64,000 nt of DNA from Mesolinea sp040772305 (GTDB lineage Bacteria; Chloroflexota; Anaerolineae; Anaerolineales; Anaerolineaceae): positions 566,093-630,092 of the forward strand of contig JAXGYK010000002.1 in NCBI GenBank assembly GCA_040772305.1. Direction: 5' to 3'. The notes under the pieces were generated by a model. The model searched no databases. It was not told the DNA's origin and was given only the letters and a program-made list of their open reading frames with translations. The position numbers and the translations under genes are program-made. Shown here piece after piece: positions 35,283-44,584 of this stretch; position 1 is the first letter of the stretch, and every line of letters starts with the position of its first letter.

Positions 35283-38200
35283 CTAGAGGTCTTCCTTCTC
35301 ATCTGTCAAATCATCGACTGCATCGTCTTCATCAACAAAGTCGAGTCCATCCTGCGCCTCGTTCTCAAGCTCTTCCTGAAGATCGAAATCGAACTCAGCT
35401 TCATCTAAACCGGCATAATCCAAATTGATTTGCTCACCATTCTTCGCGAAAATGTCCAGTTGCTCAACAGTAATGTTCTCTTTCCCTGGCTCCACCTCAA
35501 TGGTTTGGTCTGCGAAACGTCCTGGCTCAAAACCAGTACCCGCTGGAATCAGCTTACCGATAATTACGTTTTCCTTCAAGCCATACAAGGGGTCTTCCTT
35601 GGAAGCAATTGCAGCACCAGCCAATACCTTGATTGTATGCTGGAAAGAGGAGGCACTCAAGAAGGAATCAGTCGAAAGTGAGGCCTTTGAAATACCTAAC
35701 AATACTTCAAGATACCGTGCAGGACGTTTTCCTTCGGCAACAAGCTGCTCATTCAAACGACGAATCTCTAAACGATCAACCAGATCCAGCGGCAAATACT
35801 CGGTATCCCCTGGACGTGTAATCTGCACCTTATTGAGCATCTTACGAATAATCACTTCAAAGTGCTTGTCATTAATGTTCTGCCCCTGTGTACGGTAAAC
35901 CTGTTGGATTTCCTTCAGCAGGTAAAGTTCGGTTTCATCACGACCTTTAATCCGCAGAATCGTATGCGGGTTCAAGGAGCCTTCAGTTAATGGTTCACCT
36001 GCTTCAACTTTCTTCCCATCAGTAATGATCAGACGTGAAGTTGTAGGGATCTCGTATTCCTCCGATTCGCGGTTTTCGTAAGAAACCACAACATTGTTAT
36101 TTTCGATGCGCACACGGCCACCGTGCGTAGCAGCAATTTCAGCACCCTCGAGCTTTGCAAGCACGTCGCCAGCCTGCACTTCGCCTTCATCACTAACCAC
36201 GACATTCCAATCTGCAGGAATCTCGTAGGTGTCCGAAACCATCTCGCTAAAATCGACACGAACAGAGCGTTGTTCCGGATTCTTATCATTCTGTAAAATA
36301 TGGGCTGTGCCTTTAATCCGGCTGATAATGGCTTCTCCTTTAGGCATTTTGCGCGCTTCAAAAAGTTCCTCAACGCGTGGCAAACCAGTAGTGATGTCAC
36401 CGCCAGCTGCAACACCGCCAGTATGGAAGGTGCGCAATGTAAGCTGAGTGCCAGGCTCACCAATGGACTGTGCTGCAACAATTCCCACTGCAGACCCAAG
36501 GTTCACCATCTTACCGCGACCCAGGTCCAAACCGTAACATCGCGCACAAATACCATGAATGAGTTCACAGGTGAGTGGTGAGCGCACTTTGACCTTTTGG
36601 ACATTTGCATGGAGAATTGCACGCATCACTTCATTGTTTATGAGGTCATTCCGATCTGCAATGATCTCACCAGTACTCGGGTCGACCACACGCTCAGCAA
36701 GCAATCTTCCATAAATTCGTTCATGGAAGGGCTGTCCGGCCAGATCATCCGAAGAATCAATGAATATTCCATCTTCAGTACCGCAGTCTTCGTTGTTAAT
36801 AATCATGTCCTGTGCAACATCAACGAGACGGCGGGTAAGATAGCCGGCATCTGCAGTACGCAGCGCTGTATCGGCCAAGCCTTTTCGAGCACCATGGGTA
36901 GAGATGAAATATTCCAGTGCCGTTAGGCCTTCACGGAAGTTAGAGCGGATAGGCATTGGAATAATACGACCAGAAGGATCAGCCATAAGACCACGCATCC
37001 CAGTTAGTTGAGCAATTGGACTAAAGCCACCTTTGGTTGCACCTGAAACAGCCATGGTGCTTAAGTTACCATTCGGGTCAAGATGCTTGCGCACCGCATC
37101 ACTAACACGCTTCGTTGTATCTTGCCAAATATCGATAATCCGCTCGTTTTGTTCCTGCTCAGTCAGCAATCCACGCCGGTAATCCTTTTGTACCTGTTCC
37201 ACACCCAAAAGCGCCTCTTGAATAATCTCGGCTTTCTCAGGCGGAACAGTAATATCAGCAATCGATAAGGTAGCACCAGATCGAGTTGCATATTTGAAGC
37301 CAATATCTTTAATACTATCTGCAACACGTGTTGTTACTTCTTGGCCAGAAATTTCGTAAATATCGGCGATCAGGTCACGAACTCCACCCTTGTCGAGTGT
37401 TTGGTTAATAAAACGAATTTCTTCCGGAAGGATATCATTAAAGATGGCACGCCCGACCGTTGTGTCGATCATACGAGTTTCGGGTTCCTTTAAGCGATTA
37501 TTCTGCTCATCAAAATATGTTTCTGCTCGCAGCTTGATACTGGCGTGAATGTCAACTTGGCCTAACTCATAAGCCATAATAACTTCAGGTATATTTCCAA
37601 AAATACGCCCATCTCCCTTAGCTGCGAGTGAAGGTTTAAGGGTTAGATAGTAAACACCCAGTACCATATCTTTCGCCGGGCTGATAATCGGTTCACCGGA
37701 AGCCGGTTTCAACAGGTTTTTACTAGCCAGCATAAGCTCTCGTGCTTCAGCAACAGCTTTCTCTGATAAGGGCACATGTACAGCCATCTGGTCGCCATCA
37801 AAGTCCGCATTAAAGGCAGTAGTAACAAGCGGATGCAATTGAATGGCACTGCCCTCAATGAGAACAGGTTCAAAAGCCTGGATACCAAGACGGTGAAGCG
37901 TAGGTGCTCGGTTCAAAAGAACGGGGCGTTGTTTAATAACCTCTTCCAAAACTTCCCATACTTCAGGGCGATTGCGTTCTATAAAACGTTTGGCCCCTTT
38001 GATGTTTGAGGTGTAGCCATGGCGATCAAGTCCAGCGATCACAAAGGGTCGGTAAAGTTCCAAAGCCATTGTTTTGGGCAAGCCGCATTGGTAAAGCTTG
38101 AGATGCGGGCCGACGACAATTACCGAACGTCCACTGTAATCTACACGCTTTCCCAGCAAATTCCTGCGGAAACGCCCCTTCTTTCCCTTAAGCATATCGC

Positions 38201-39689
38201 TCAGCGAGCGCAACTCTCTGCGTCCGCGGCGGCTTAACATCCGTCCGCGCTGGCTGTTATCAATTAGAGAATCGACAGCTTCCTGCAGCATGCGCTTCTC
38301 GTTGCGCACAATTACATCTGGCGCACCCAGCTCAAGCAAGCGCTTTAGCCGATTGTTACGATTAATTACGCGGCGATAAAGATCGTTGAGGTCGCTGGTC
38401 GCAAAACGCCCGCCATCCAATTGCACCATAGGTCTAAGGTCTGGTGGAATCACCGGCAAAACCGTCAGGATCATCCATTCCGGCCGGTTCGTTGAGCGGC
38501 GGAAAGCTTCTACAACCTTAAGACGGCTGGTAGCCTTCTTGCGTTTCTGTTTGCTACGAGTCGTACGGGCCTCTTGCCACAGGTCTTCAGCCAAAGCATC
38601 CATGTCTAAACGACGCAAGATATCATGAAAGGCTTCTGCACCCATATCGGCCTTAAACACATTTCCCCAGCGGCTTTTAAGCTCACGATAGCGTGTTTCC
38701 GAAAGGAAGGTGAAGGGTTGTAATTCGTACAATTCGTCACGCTGTCGTGCATTGTCGGTTTTGGTTACAGCCTCCTGGTCTTCTAATTGTCCGCGAATGC
38801 CTTCCATTACTTCTTCAGCTTCTGCCCGAATGCGCTCTTTTTCTAATTTGATCTCTTCAATCTTTTGGTTCTTTTCGGCTTTCAGGTCTTTTTCAAGGTC
38901 CTCCATGCGGTCTTTAACCACCTTTTGAACCTTGGAAATATGCTTTGAACTCACTTCTTCATTTGCTGCGACAATTACTTGCTCGCCACCGTCAACTGAG
39001 AAGGTGATATCTTTTCTGGCTAGTTTGCCGGCGCTCTCTTTAAGTTCGTGCTCAAGACGCTGGCCCTCTTCAATAACCGGTTCAAAGCGGCTAGCAATTT
39101 GTTCGTCGTACGCATAGCTGATTTCCTCAATGCGTGCATCCAGCTCTTTCAAGGTGCGGTCACGTTGCTTTTTGCTCTCCGCGATCTGACCGTTAATCTT
39201 TTCGATTAATTCGCGTTCAGAAAGACTAATTTCGTCCTCAAGGCGTTTTAAAGCCTTTTGGCGTCCGTCCTCGTCCACGTAGGTAACAATGTATTGGGCA
39301 AAATAGAGAACGCGGTCAAGATTGCGCCGGGAAATATCCAGAAGCAACCCCAGATAAGAAGGGATTCTTCGCGTGTACCATATGTGGGCAACCGGAGCAG
39401 CTAAATCGATATGCCCCATGCGTTCCCGCCGAACAGAGGAACGAGTAACTTCAACACCGCATTTATCACATACAATTCCTTTATAACGCGGGTTTTTATA
39501 CTTGCCGCAATAACATTGCCAGTCACGGGTTGGTCCAAAAATGGCTTCGCAGAAAAGCCCGTCCTTCTCTGGGCGCAGTCTGCGGTAGTTGATTGTTTCG
39601 GGCTTCAGCACTTCTCCATACGACCAGCTGTGAATCGTTTCGGGAGATGCCAGATTAATTCGAAGTGCTTTCATTCCTTTAGTTTCCAC
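35283..39689 (-). CDS. rpoC: DNA-directed RNA polymerase subunit beta'
   Basis: 1468 aa from GTG 39689 (METKGMKALRINLASPE), with GGAGG 5 nt upstream. N-terminal zinc site Cys59, Cys61, Cys74, Cys77 (CYCGKYKNPRYKGIVCDKCG), active-site NADFDGDQMAVHVPLS, bridge/trigger region TGMRGLMADPSGRIIPMPIR, second zinc site (CGTEDG, CELIHGICARCYG). Between the zinc site and the clamp, residues about 145-315 are a highly charged predicted coiled coil. The C-terminal tail is very acidic. rpoB, normally just upstream, is absent here. Confidence 0.97.
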   Translation of the reverse strand: METKGMKALRINLASPETIHSWSYGEVLKPETINYRRLRPEKDGLFCEAIFGPTRDWQCYCGKYKNPRYKGIVCDKCGVEVTRSSVRRERMGHIDLAAPVAHIWYTRRIPSYLGLLLDISRRNLDRVLYFAQYIVTYVDEDGRQKALKRLEDEISLSERELIEKINGQIAESKKQRDRTLKELDARIEEISYAYDEQIASRFEPVIEEGQRLEHELKESAGKLARKDITFSVDGGEQVIVAANEEVSSKHISKVQKVVKDRMEDLEKDLKAEKNQKIEEIKLEKERIRAEAEEVMEGIRGQLEDQEAVTKTDNARQRDELYELQPFTFLSETRYRELKSRWGNVFKADMGAEAFHDILRRLDMDALAEDLWQEARTTRSKQKRKKATSRLKVVEAFRRSTNRPEWMILTVLPVIPPDLRPMVQLDGGRFATSDLNDLYRRVINRNNRLKRLLELGAPDVIVRNEKRMLQEAVDSLIDNSQRGRMLSRRGRRELRSLSDMLKGKKGRFRRNLLGKRVDYSGRSVIVVGPHLKLYQCGLPKTMALELYRPFVIAGLDRHGYTSNIKGAKRFIERNRPEVWEVLEEVIKQRPVLLNRAPTLHRLGIQAFEPVLIEGSAIQLHPLVTTAFNADFDGDQMAVHVPLSEKAVAEARELMLASKNLLKPASGEPIISPAKDMVLGVYYLTLKPSLAAKGDGRIFGNIPEVIMAYELGQVDIHASIKLRAETYFDEQNNRLKEPETRMIDTTVGRAIFNDILPEEIRFINQTLDKGGVRDLIADIYEISGQEVTTRVADSIKDIGFKYATRSGATLSIADITVPPEKAEIIQEALLGVEQVQKDYRRGLLTEQEQNERIIDIWQDTTKRVSDAVRKHLDPNGNLSTMAVSGATKGGFSPIAQLTGMRGLMADPSGRIIPMPIRSNFREGLTALEYFISTHGARKGLADTALRTADAGYLTRRLVDVAQDMIINNEDCGTEDGIFIDSSDDLAGQPFHERIYGRLLAERVVDPSTGEIIADRNDLINNEVMRAILHANVQKVKVRSPLTCELIHGICARCYGLDLGRGKMVNLGSAVGIVAAQSIGEPGTQLTLRTFHTGGVAAGGDITTGLPRVEELFEARKMPKGEAIISRIKGTAHILQNDKNPEQRSVRVDFSEMVSDTYEIPADWNVVVSDEGEVQAGDVLAKLEGAEIAATHGGRVRIENNNVVVSYENRESEEYEIPTTSRLIITDGKKVEAGEPLTEGSLNPHTILRIKGRDETELYLLKEIQQVYRTQGQNINDKHFEVIIRKMLNKVQITRPGDTEYLPLDLVDRLEIRRLNEQLVAEGKRPARYLEVLLGISKASLSTDSFLSASSFQHTIKVLAGAAIASKEDPLYGLKENVIIGKLIPAGTGFEPGRFADQTIEVEPGKENITVEQLDIFAKNGEQINLDYAGLDEAEFDFDLQEELENEAQDGLDFVDEDDAVDDLTDEKEDL

Positions 39690-39726
39690 TCATACCTCCA
39701 TACTCTTGAGGGCGATTTAACACATG

Positions 39727-39752
39727 AAAAACCGCTGGAGGCCGCGCCCCAG
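39727..39752 (-). terminator. Hairpin plus T-run in the rpoC leader
   Basis: Minus strand CTGGGG (39752-39747) pairs with CTCCAG (39740-39735, one G-T wobble) around a GC-rich 6-nt loop, followed by CGG and five T (39731-39727). It lies between the rpoC promoter and the start codon, so it may act as an attenuator. Confidence 0.45.
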
Positions 39753-39792
39753 ACGATTTGCGTGGTAGGTGATTTAATTCATGCAAATTTTG

Positions 39793-39822
39793 ATTATATA
39801 TCGTCACCTGTTTACTTGTCAA
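39793..39822 (-). promoter_or_regulatory. Consensus promoter of rpoC
   Basis: Minus strand TTGACA (39822-39817), 18-nt spacer, TATAAT (39798-39793): both hexamers perfect. Leader of roughly 95 nt to the GTG. Just upstream, the 11-bp unit TTGTGAGGGGG (plus-strand reading) is repeated in tandem around 39829-39850. Confidence 0.8.
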
Positions 39823-39850
39823 GATTTTGTTGTGAGGGGGTTGTGAGGGG

Positions 39851-40305
39851 GTCATGTTATTGTTTACCACTCGATATACTGTCTGGGCCCAAATAGTCCA
39901 GCCCACGATGGGGTAGATAGAAAGCGGGATCGCTCGAGAAGATGCTTCTAAAACTGTAAACTCTCCACTTTCTTCCTAGAGGGATACAAGAATCTGATAG
40001 GAATGCACAGCTTCAATTTCTTCTGTTATCCAAGGTCTTTTGCGTATACGTTTCGGCAACCACCATCATTGCTTTATGACTTGCCACCATTTCCTTTCCC
40101 AATCTCCTTTCAAACGGTATGGTTGACCTGAGGACCTGAGATATCACCAAGAACACATTGGCCCCTTTGCAGCTGCTTCCTTTGCCACATAAGGCTTCTA
40201 GGAGCCAAAGCATCTCTTCCCGCTTCAGCGCTCCTTCATTCGGTTCGATAATCACTTTCTTATCTAGATGAACAAATTTCAAAATTATTAATTTAGACGG
40301 AATAA
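39851..40305. other. Region without a supportable gene upstream of rpoC
   Basis: Holds a minus-strand frame (40309-40013, 98 codons, TTG start) overlapping the end of the MmcQ-like gene, but it has no recognisable domain, no ribosome-binding site and a poor start. I see no RNA gene or repeat here. rpoB is not here either. Confidence 0.5.
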
Positions 40306-40674
40306 TCAACCACCAATTCTCTTGAATGCATTTGATGCTACCCGTTTGCTCTCAACTGTTTTTTTCACAACCAGTTCGTAACTCTCATGCACAAGCTCTC
40401 TGATAATTTCTTTTGGCACGGCTGTATCTTCGCGCAGGCTGATCCAATGCCGTTTGTTCAGGTGGTATCCGGGAATCAAGTCAGTATATTGCCTTCGAAG
40501 AGCAAGCGCATCCTGAGGATCGACCTTTAAAGTGAACAGGAGCGGGTCAAAGTTCAAATGAATGAATAAAAAGATTTTCCTGTATACCTTATAGGTATAA
40601 ACATCTGGGCCAAAAGGCATATCCAGATACGCATTTGGAAGCTCCTGTGCCCAAGCGCAGAGCAAATCAAACAT
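40306..40674 (-). CDS. MmcQ/YjbR family DNA-binding protein
   Basis: 122 aa. Small alpha/beta CyaY-like fold family (DUF419). Visible features: LPNAYLDMPFGPDVYTYKVYRKIF, FTLKVDPQDALALR, GYHLNKRHWISLRED, and a C-terminal helix ELVHESYELVVKKT. Family members are proposed DNA-binding proteins, but their role is unclear. Its start overlaps the end of the phosphodiesterase gene by 8 nt. Confidence 0.9.
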   Translation of the reverse strand: MFDLLCAWAQELPNAYLDMPFGPDVYTYKVYRKIFLFIHLNFDPLLFTLKVDPQDALALRRQYTDLIPGYHLNKRHWISLREDTAVPKEIIRELVHESYELVVKKTVESKRVASNAFKRIGG

Positions 40675-41176
40675 TTTTAATCGTATCCATTAATATCCGT
40701 TCAAATCTTTTGCTTTGCGTATCAAGAATACCAAAGCTACGCGCATCTCGTTCTAAACCGCCCAAGGCACCCGGATTGATCACCCGTGTATCTCCATGCT
40801 TTTCATCACAGTAGCAATGCGTATGCCCGCAGATGACATATGCATAACTGCCAGACTTTAAAGCTTGGTTGAGTAAAGCTTCCTGGTGTCCATGCGTAAC
40901 GAAAAAGCGTTCACCAGCGAGCTCAAGATCTAATGCCAAATCAGCCCTGTTATCTTTGTCTAAGCATTTAAGCTGGTAATCGATTTCGCCGCTGTATGCA
41001 TCCCCATTTCCAAAGGCGTAGTAAATCTTAAAACCCCGCAGGTATTGTATGAGTTCCGTGTCAGTAAGATCGCCGCAATGAATCAGAGTTTTTACGCCCA
41101 TCTCTCTTAACCAGTCAAGCGCTGATTGCAGGTTCTCTTTTTGGTTATGTGTATCACTGATAATTCCAATTTTCAT
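40667..41176 (-). CDS. YfcE-type metallophosphoesterase
   Basis: 169 aa from ATG 41176 (MKIGIISDTHNQ); the longer open frame runs antisense through the TPR gene's 5' end and is rejected. Complete metal-binding set of calcineurin-like phosphoesterases: DTH (SDTHNQ), HCGDLTD, FGNGDA, VTHGHQ, CGHTHCY. YfcE-type enzymes hydrolyse phosphodiesters with Mn2+. Coupled to the MmcQ-like gene downstream. Confidence 0.93.
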   Translation of the reverse strand: MKIGIISDTHNQKENLQSALDWLREMGVKTLIHCGDLTDTELIQYLRGFKIYYAFGNGDAYSGEIDYQLKCLDKDNRADLALDLELAGERFFVTHGHQEALLNQALKSGSYAYVICGHTHCYCDEKHGDTRVINPGALGGLERDARSFGILDTQSKRFERILMDTIKNV

Positions 41177-41270
41177 ATTTGCCTTTCCCGGGTATTTTAA
41201 GCCTGCTATGATAAAATTGGCAGGGTCAATTGGTATAAAGATTGCACGATAGTCTATTGGAGACAATTCG

Positions 41271-42236
41271 ATGAGTTCTGCGCTACAACGAGGTATCAAT
41301 GCGGCTAAAGCAGGCCAAATGCGGCAGGCACTTGACCATCTCAAAGATGCAATCGTTGAAGAGCCTGAAAACGCATCGGTTTGGGTATGGCTTGCTGCAA
41401 TCATTGAGGATGAAGATAAACAAACCGTTTTTCTTCGAAAGGCTCTTGAGTTGGATCCCAATAACCGTCCTGCACAACGCGGCATGGCTTTTATTCAGCG
41501 GAAAAAATCCTCACCTTCATTACAGGGCAGCCGCCTTTCGGATTATACCCACCCTGTTGGTACCTTTAAAGCCTCTGTTCCTCCTATACCAGCCGGAAAG
41601 CTGGGATACGGCTTGCCCGAGCCTGTCATTATTCAACAAGTACCAGTACCCGAACCAGTTCCCATTCCCATGCCTGCCAAATCTTTCTCCTGGGAGCTAT
41701 TGCTGTATGCGCTTACACTTTTAATTTTTATCGTGATCGGCTTTTTGGTAGGCAACACCCTCAAGAACATAAACTTTCGACTTTCCAGTCTGGGTATCTT
41801 AATTGGGTCTGACGCTGCTATCGAGTCCGGCTCCCCCCTACAGGTAAATCCGGTTGTCACAGCTGGAGCAGCTGCCTCTGATACTACACTTATCAACTAT
41901 CCGGCACCTCAGAAAGATGGCGTTTACCTCATTGACGGCAATTCACTTAACGAGATGAAGCTCTATCTCAATGCTCCAACCAGTGATGTCGGAATCCCGG
42001 ATACCAATCAAGCTCAACCCGCAATTCTGGTGAAAACTATCACAGTAACCGATCCTGCAAAACTGCGGATGATCAATGCTGAAGGGAAGGATTTGGTTTT
42101 CGATGTCTTGGCTGGTCAGAACGGAACACACATACTCATTCCTTCCATAAAGATGAGTAAGGGTAAATACTGCCTGGTTAACATCTTGAATTCTGAACAA
42201 AACCAATCCCTTTACTGGTGCCTTAAAGTAAAATAG
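41271..42236 (+). CDS. TPR protein with one membrane segment
   Basis: 321 aa. N-terminal tetratricopeptide-like repeats at about residues 5-75 (GINAAKAGQMRQALDHLKDA, VWVWLAAIIED, LRKALELDPNNRPAQRGMAF), a Pro-rich linker, a membrane helix at about 140-165 (LLLYALTLLIFIVIGFLVG) and a C-terminal extracytoplasmic domain with no family I recognise. GGAG precedes the ATG. The fold suggests a membrane scaffold; function unknown. Confidence 0.8.
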   Translation: MSSALQRGINAAKAGQMRQALDHLKDAIVEEPENASVWVWLAAIIEDEDKQTVFLRKALELDPNNRPAQRGMAFIQRKKSSPSLQGSRLSDYTHPVGTFKASVPPIPAGKLGYGLPEPVIIQQVPVPEPVPIPMPAKSFSWELLLYALTLLIFIVIGFLVGNTLKNINFRLSSLGILIGSDAAIESGSPLQVNPVVTAGAAASDTTLINYPAPQKDGVYLIDGNSLNEMKLYLNAPTSDVGIPDTNQAQPAILVKTITVTDPAKLRMINAEGKDLVFDVLAGQNGTHILIPSIKMSKGKYCLVNILNSEQNQSLYWCLKVK

Positions 42237-42283
42237 TCACGATTGAGCCAAAATACAGCCCTTATGACCAATAGGAGATGACA

Positions 42284-44584
42284 ATGCCTGTTGATATTGA
42301 CACTGCTGAACTCCAAATTGGAGAAATTGTTGAACACGAAGAGCTGGCAGAACGTATCGTTCGCATGCGCATTTATGCTCCCCAGATTGCAAAAAAAGCC
42401 CAACCGGGGCAGTTTGTAATCCTGCGTTTGGGTGAATCTGGTGAGCGTGTTCCGCTTACATTAGTCCAGTCGGACCTTGAAGCAGGCACAATCACGCTGA
42501 TTATTCAGGCTGTTGGCAAAAGCACAAATCAGCTGAATGCCATGCAGGTTGGCGAGGTAATCCAGGATGTGTTCGGGCCGCTCGGTAACGCCTCGGAAAT
42601 TAAAAATTATGGAACTGTGGTCGTAGTCGGAGGAGGTGTAGGTGCCGCTGTCGCTTTTCCAGTTTCTAAGGCCTTGAAGCAGGCAGGAAACCACGTTATT
42701 TCTATCGTTGGAGCCCGCAATAAAGACCTGGTGATCCTCAAGGCAGAAATTGAAGAAACCAGTGACGAAGTTTACTTTACAACGGATGATGGCAGCTTTG
42801 GCTTGCATGGTTTTGTAACCGACCAGCTGCGTATTCTCATTGAAGCGGGCCGAAAGATTGATTATATTCTTGCGGTGGGCCCCTTACCGATGATGCAGGC
42901 CATTGCTGAACTAAGCCGCCCTTACAAAATACCTACCACAGTTTCTTTAAATACTATTATGGTTGACGGCACCGGTATGTGCGGCGGTTGCCGCGTGCAA
43001 GTTGGTGATCAGGTCCTTTTTACCTGTGTTGATGGTCCCGAATTTGACGGGCATCTTGTCGATTTTAAAACTGTTCGGCAGCGCAACCGCTCCTATGACC
43101 ACCCCGAGGATTGTCGCTTGGACCGGCAAATTGAGACTTTACAAGAGGATGAGGAAACAGAAACACTCCCTCATGACTCTGCAAAAAGACAAATTCCAAT
43201 GCCAGAACTTCCAGTGGCAGTACGTAAACACAACTTTGACGAAGTAGCCACTGGTTATGATCACGCAATGGCCATTGCTGAGGCAAGCCGCTGCATACAG
43301 TGCCGCAATCCGCGCTGTGTAAGCGGGTGCCCGGTATCTGTCCAAATTCCTACCTTCATCAAATTACTCTTGGAAGGGAAAATACTCGAGGCTGGTTTAC
43401 TGGTCAAGGCAGATAATGCGCTTCCGCGCGTTTGCGGCCGGGTTTGTCCCCAGTCGGATCAGTGCCAGGGCGCTTGTGTTCTCAACCGTAAGGGCGACCC
43501 TATCGCCATCGGTGCTCTGGAACGATATGTGTCCGACTATCTTGCAGCACATACCGGCAATGAACCTGCACCAATAAAGCAAAAGAAACTGGGCAAGGTT
43601 GCTGTTGTCGGTTCCGGGCCGGCTTCCCTCGCCTGTGCAGGCGACCTGATCAAAGCTGGCTGCGAGGTTGTAGTGCTTGAAGCATTCCACGACTTTGGCG
43701 GTGTCTTGCGCTATGGCATCCCTGAATTTCGACTGCCGAAACAAATTGTAAGTGACGAGGTAAACTCGCTCAAAGCTCAGGGAGTTCGTTTTGTTGCCAA
43801 TACTTTGGTTGGTGCTACCTACACTATCGATGATCTTATAAAAACCGAAGGTTTCGATGCAGTTTTCATTGGAAGTGGTGCCGGTTTACCAAATTTCCTA
43901 AACATTCCGGGAGAATCTCTGGTCGGTGTATATTCCGCAAACGAGTTCCTTACACGGGTAAATCTCATGAAGGCTTATCAATACCCAAAAGTCGATACTC
44001 CTATTCTTAACCTTCTTGATAAGCAGGTCGCGGTGTTAGGGGGAGGTAACACTGCTCTGGACTCGGCCCGTGTAGCTGTTCGAATGGGCGCCAAGGAGGT
44101 AAGTATCGTCTACCGCCGCTCTGAGGCTGAGATGCCCGGCCGCGTGGAGGAAATTGAACATGCCAAAGCTGAAGGCGTAAATTTCGCTTTCCTGCAAAAC
44201 CCTGTTGCCTTCATCGGCGATGCTGAAGGCCGCTTAACCGGGATGCGTTTAATCAAAATGGAACTTGGCGAACCGGATAGCAGTGGTCGCCGCAGGCCTA
44301 TACCGGTGCAAGGTTCCGAATTCGACATTGAAGTTCAGGCCGCTATTGTAGCAATTGGGAACGGGTCGAACCCCATAATTGCTAAAACAACACCTGCTTT
44401 AGATGTTGACAAACGTGACCGCATCCTTGTTGATGAAGATACTATGGCCACATCCATTCCGGGAGTTTTCGCGGGCGGCGATGTTGTAACGGGCGGCGCC
44501 ACGGTTATTTTAGCTATGGGCGCCGGAAGAAAAGCAGCTCATTCCATTCTCGCTTACCTTCAAGCGAATAAAGCGGAGGACTGA
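42284..44584 (+). CDS. Single-chain NfnAB-like flavoprotein (FNR-type domain + GltD-type domain)
   Basis: 766 aa from ATG 42284, with AGGAG 6 nt upstream; ATG 42278 overlaps that site. Residues about 1-280 form a ferredoxin-NADP reductase/DHOD-B-like unit (GQFVILRLGESGERVPLTL) with a [2Fe-2S] motif DGTGMCGGCRVQVGDQVLFTC. From about 305 a GltD-like unit: cluster cysteines CIQCRNPRCVSGCPV and CGRVCPQSDQCQGAC, FAD motif VAVVGSGPASLACAGDL, NAD(P) motif VAVLGGGNTALDSARVAVRMG, and GVFAGGDVVTGGATVI. The pair matches NfnA and NfnB (electron-bifurcating NADH:ferredoxin-NADP oxidoreductase) fused in one chain. Glutamate synthase small subunit is the weaker reading. Confidence 0.88.
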   Translation: MPVDIDTAELQIGEIVEHEELAERIVRMRIYAPQIAKKAQPGQFVILRLGESGERVPLTLVQSDLEAGTITLIIQAVGKSTNQLNAMQVGEVIQDVFGPLGNASEIKNYGTVVVVGGGVGAAVAFPVSKALKQAGNHVISIVGARNKDLVILKAEIEETSDEVYFTTDDGSFGLHGFVTDQLRILIEAGRKIDYILAVGPLPMMQAIAELSRPYKIPTTVSLNTIMVDGTGMCGGCRVQVGDQVLFTCVDGPEFDGHLVDFKTVRQRNRSYDHPEDCRLDRQIETLQEDEETETLPHDSAKRQIPMPELPVAVRKHNFDEVATGYDHAMAIAEASRCIQCRNPRCVSGCPVSVQIPTFIKLLLEGKILEAGLLVKADNALPRVCGRVCPQSDQCQGACVLNRKGDPIAIGALERYVSDYLAAHTGNEPAPIKQKKLGKVAVVGSGPASLACAGDLIKAGCEVVVLEAFHDFGGVLRYGIPEFRLPKQIVSDEVNSLKAQGVRFVANTLVGATYTIDDLIKTEGFDAVFIGSGAGLPNFLNIPGESLVGVYSANEFLTRVNLMKAYQYPKVDTPILNLLDKQVAVLGGGNTALDSARVAVRMGAKEVSIVYRRSEAEMPGRVEEIEHAKAEGVNFAFLQNPVAFIGDAEGRLTGMRLIKMELGEPDSSGRRRPIPVQGSEFDIEVQAAIVAIGNGSNPIIAKTTPALDVDKRDRILVDEDTMATSIPGVFAGGDVVTGGATVILAMGAGRKAAHSILAYLQANKAED

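Noticed and set aside
35425..35898. 157-codon plus-strand frame across the rpoC 3' end
   Set aside because: Shadow of rpoC on the opposite strand; low-complexity Ser/Phe-rich product.
40013..40309. 98-codon minus-strand frame upstream of rpoC
   Set aside because: TTG start, no ribosome-binding site and no known domain; kept only as a note in the gene-free region.
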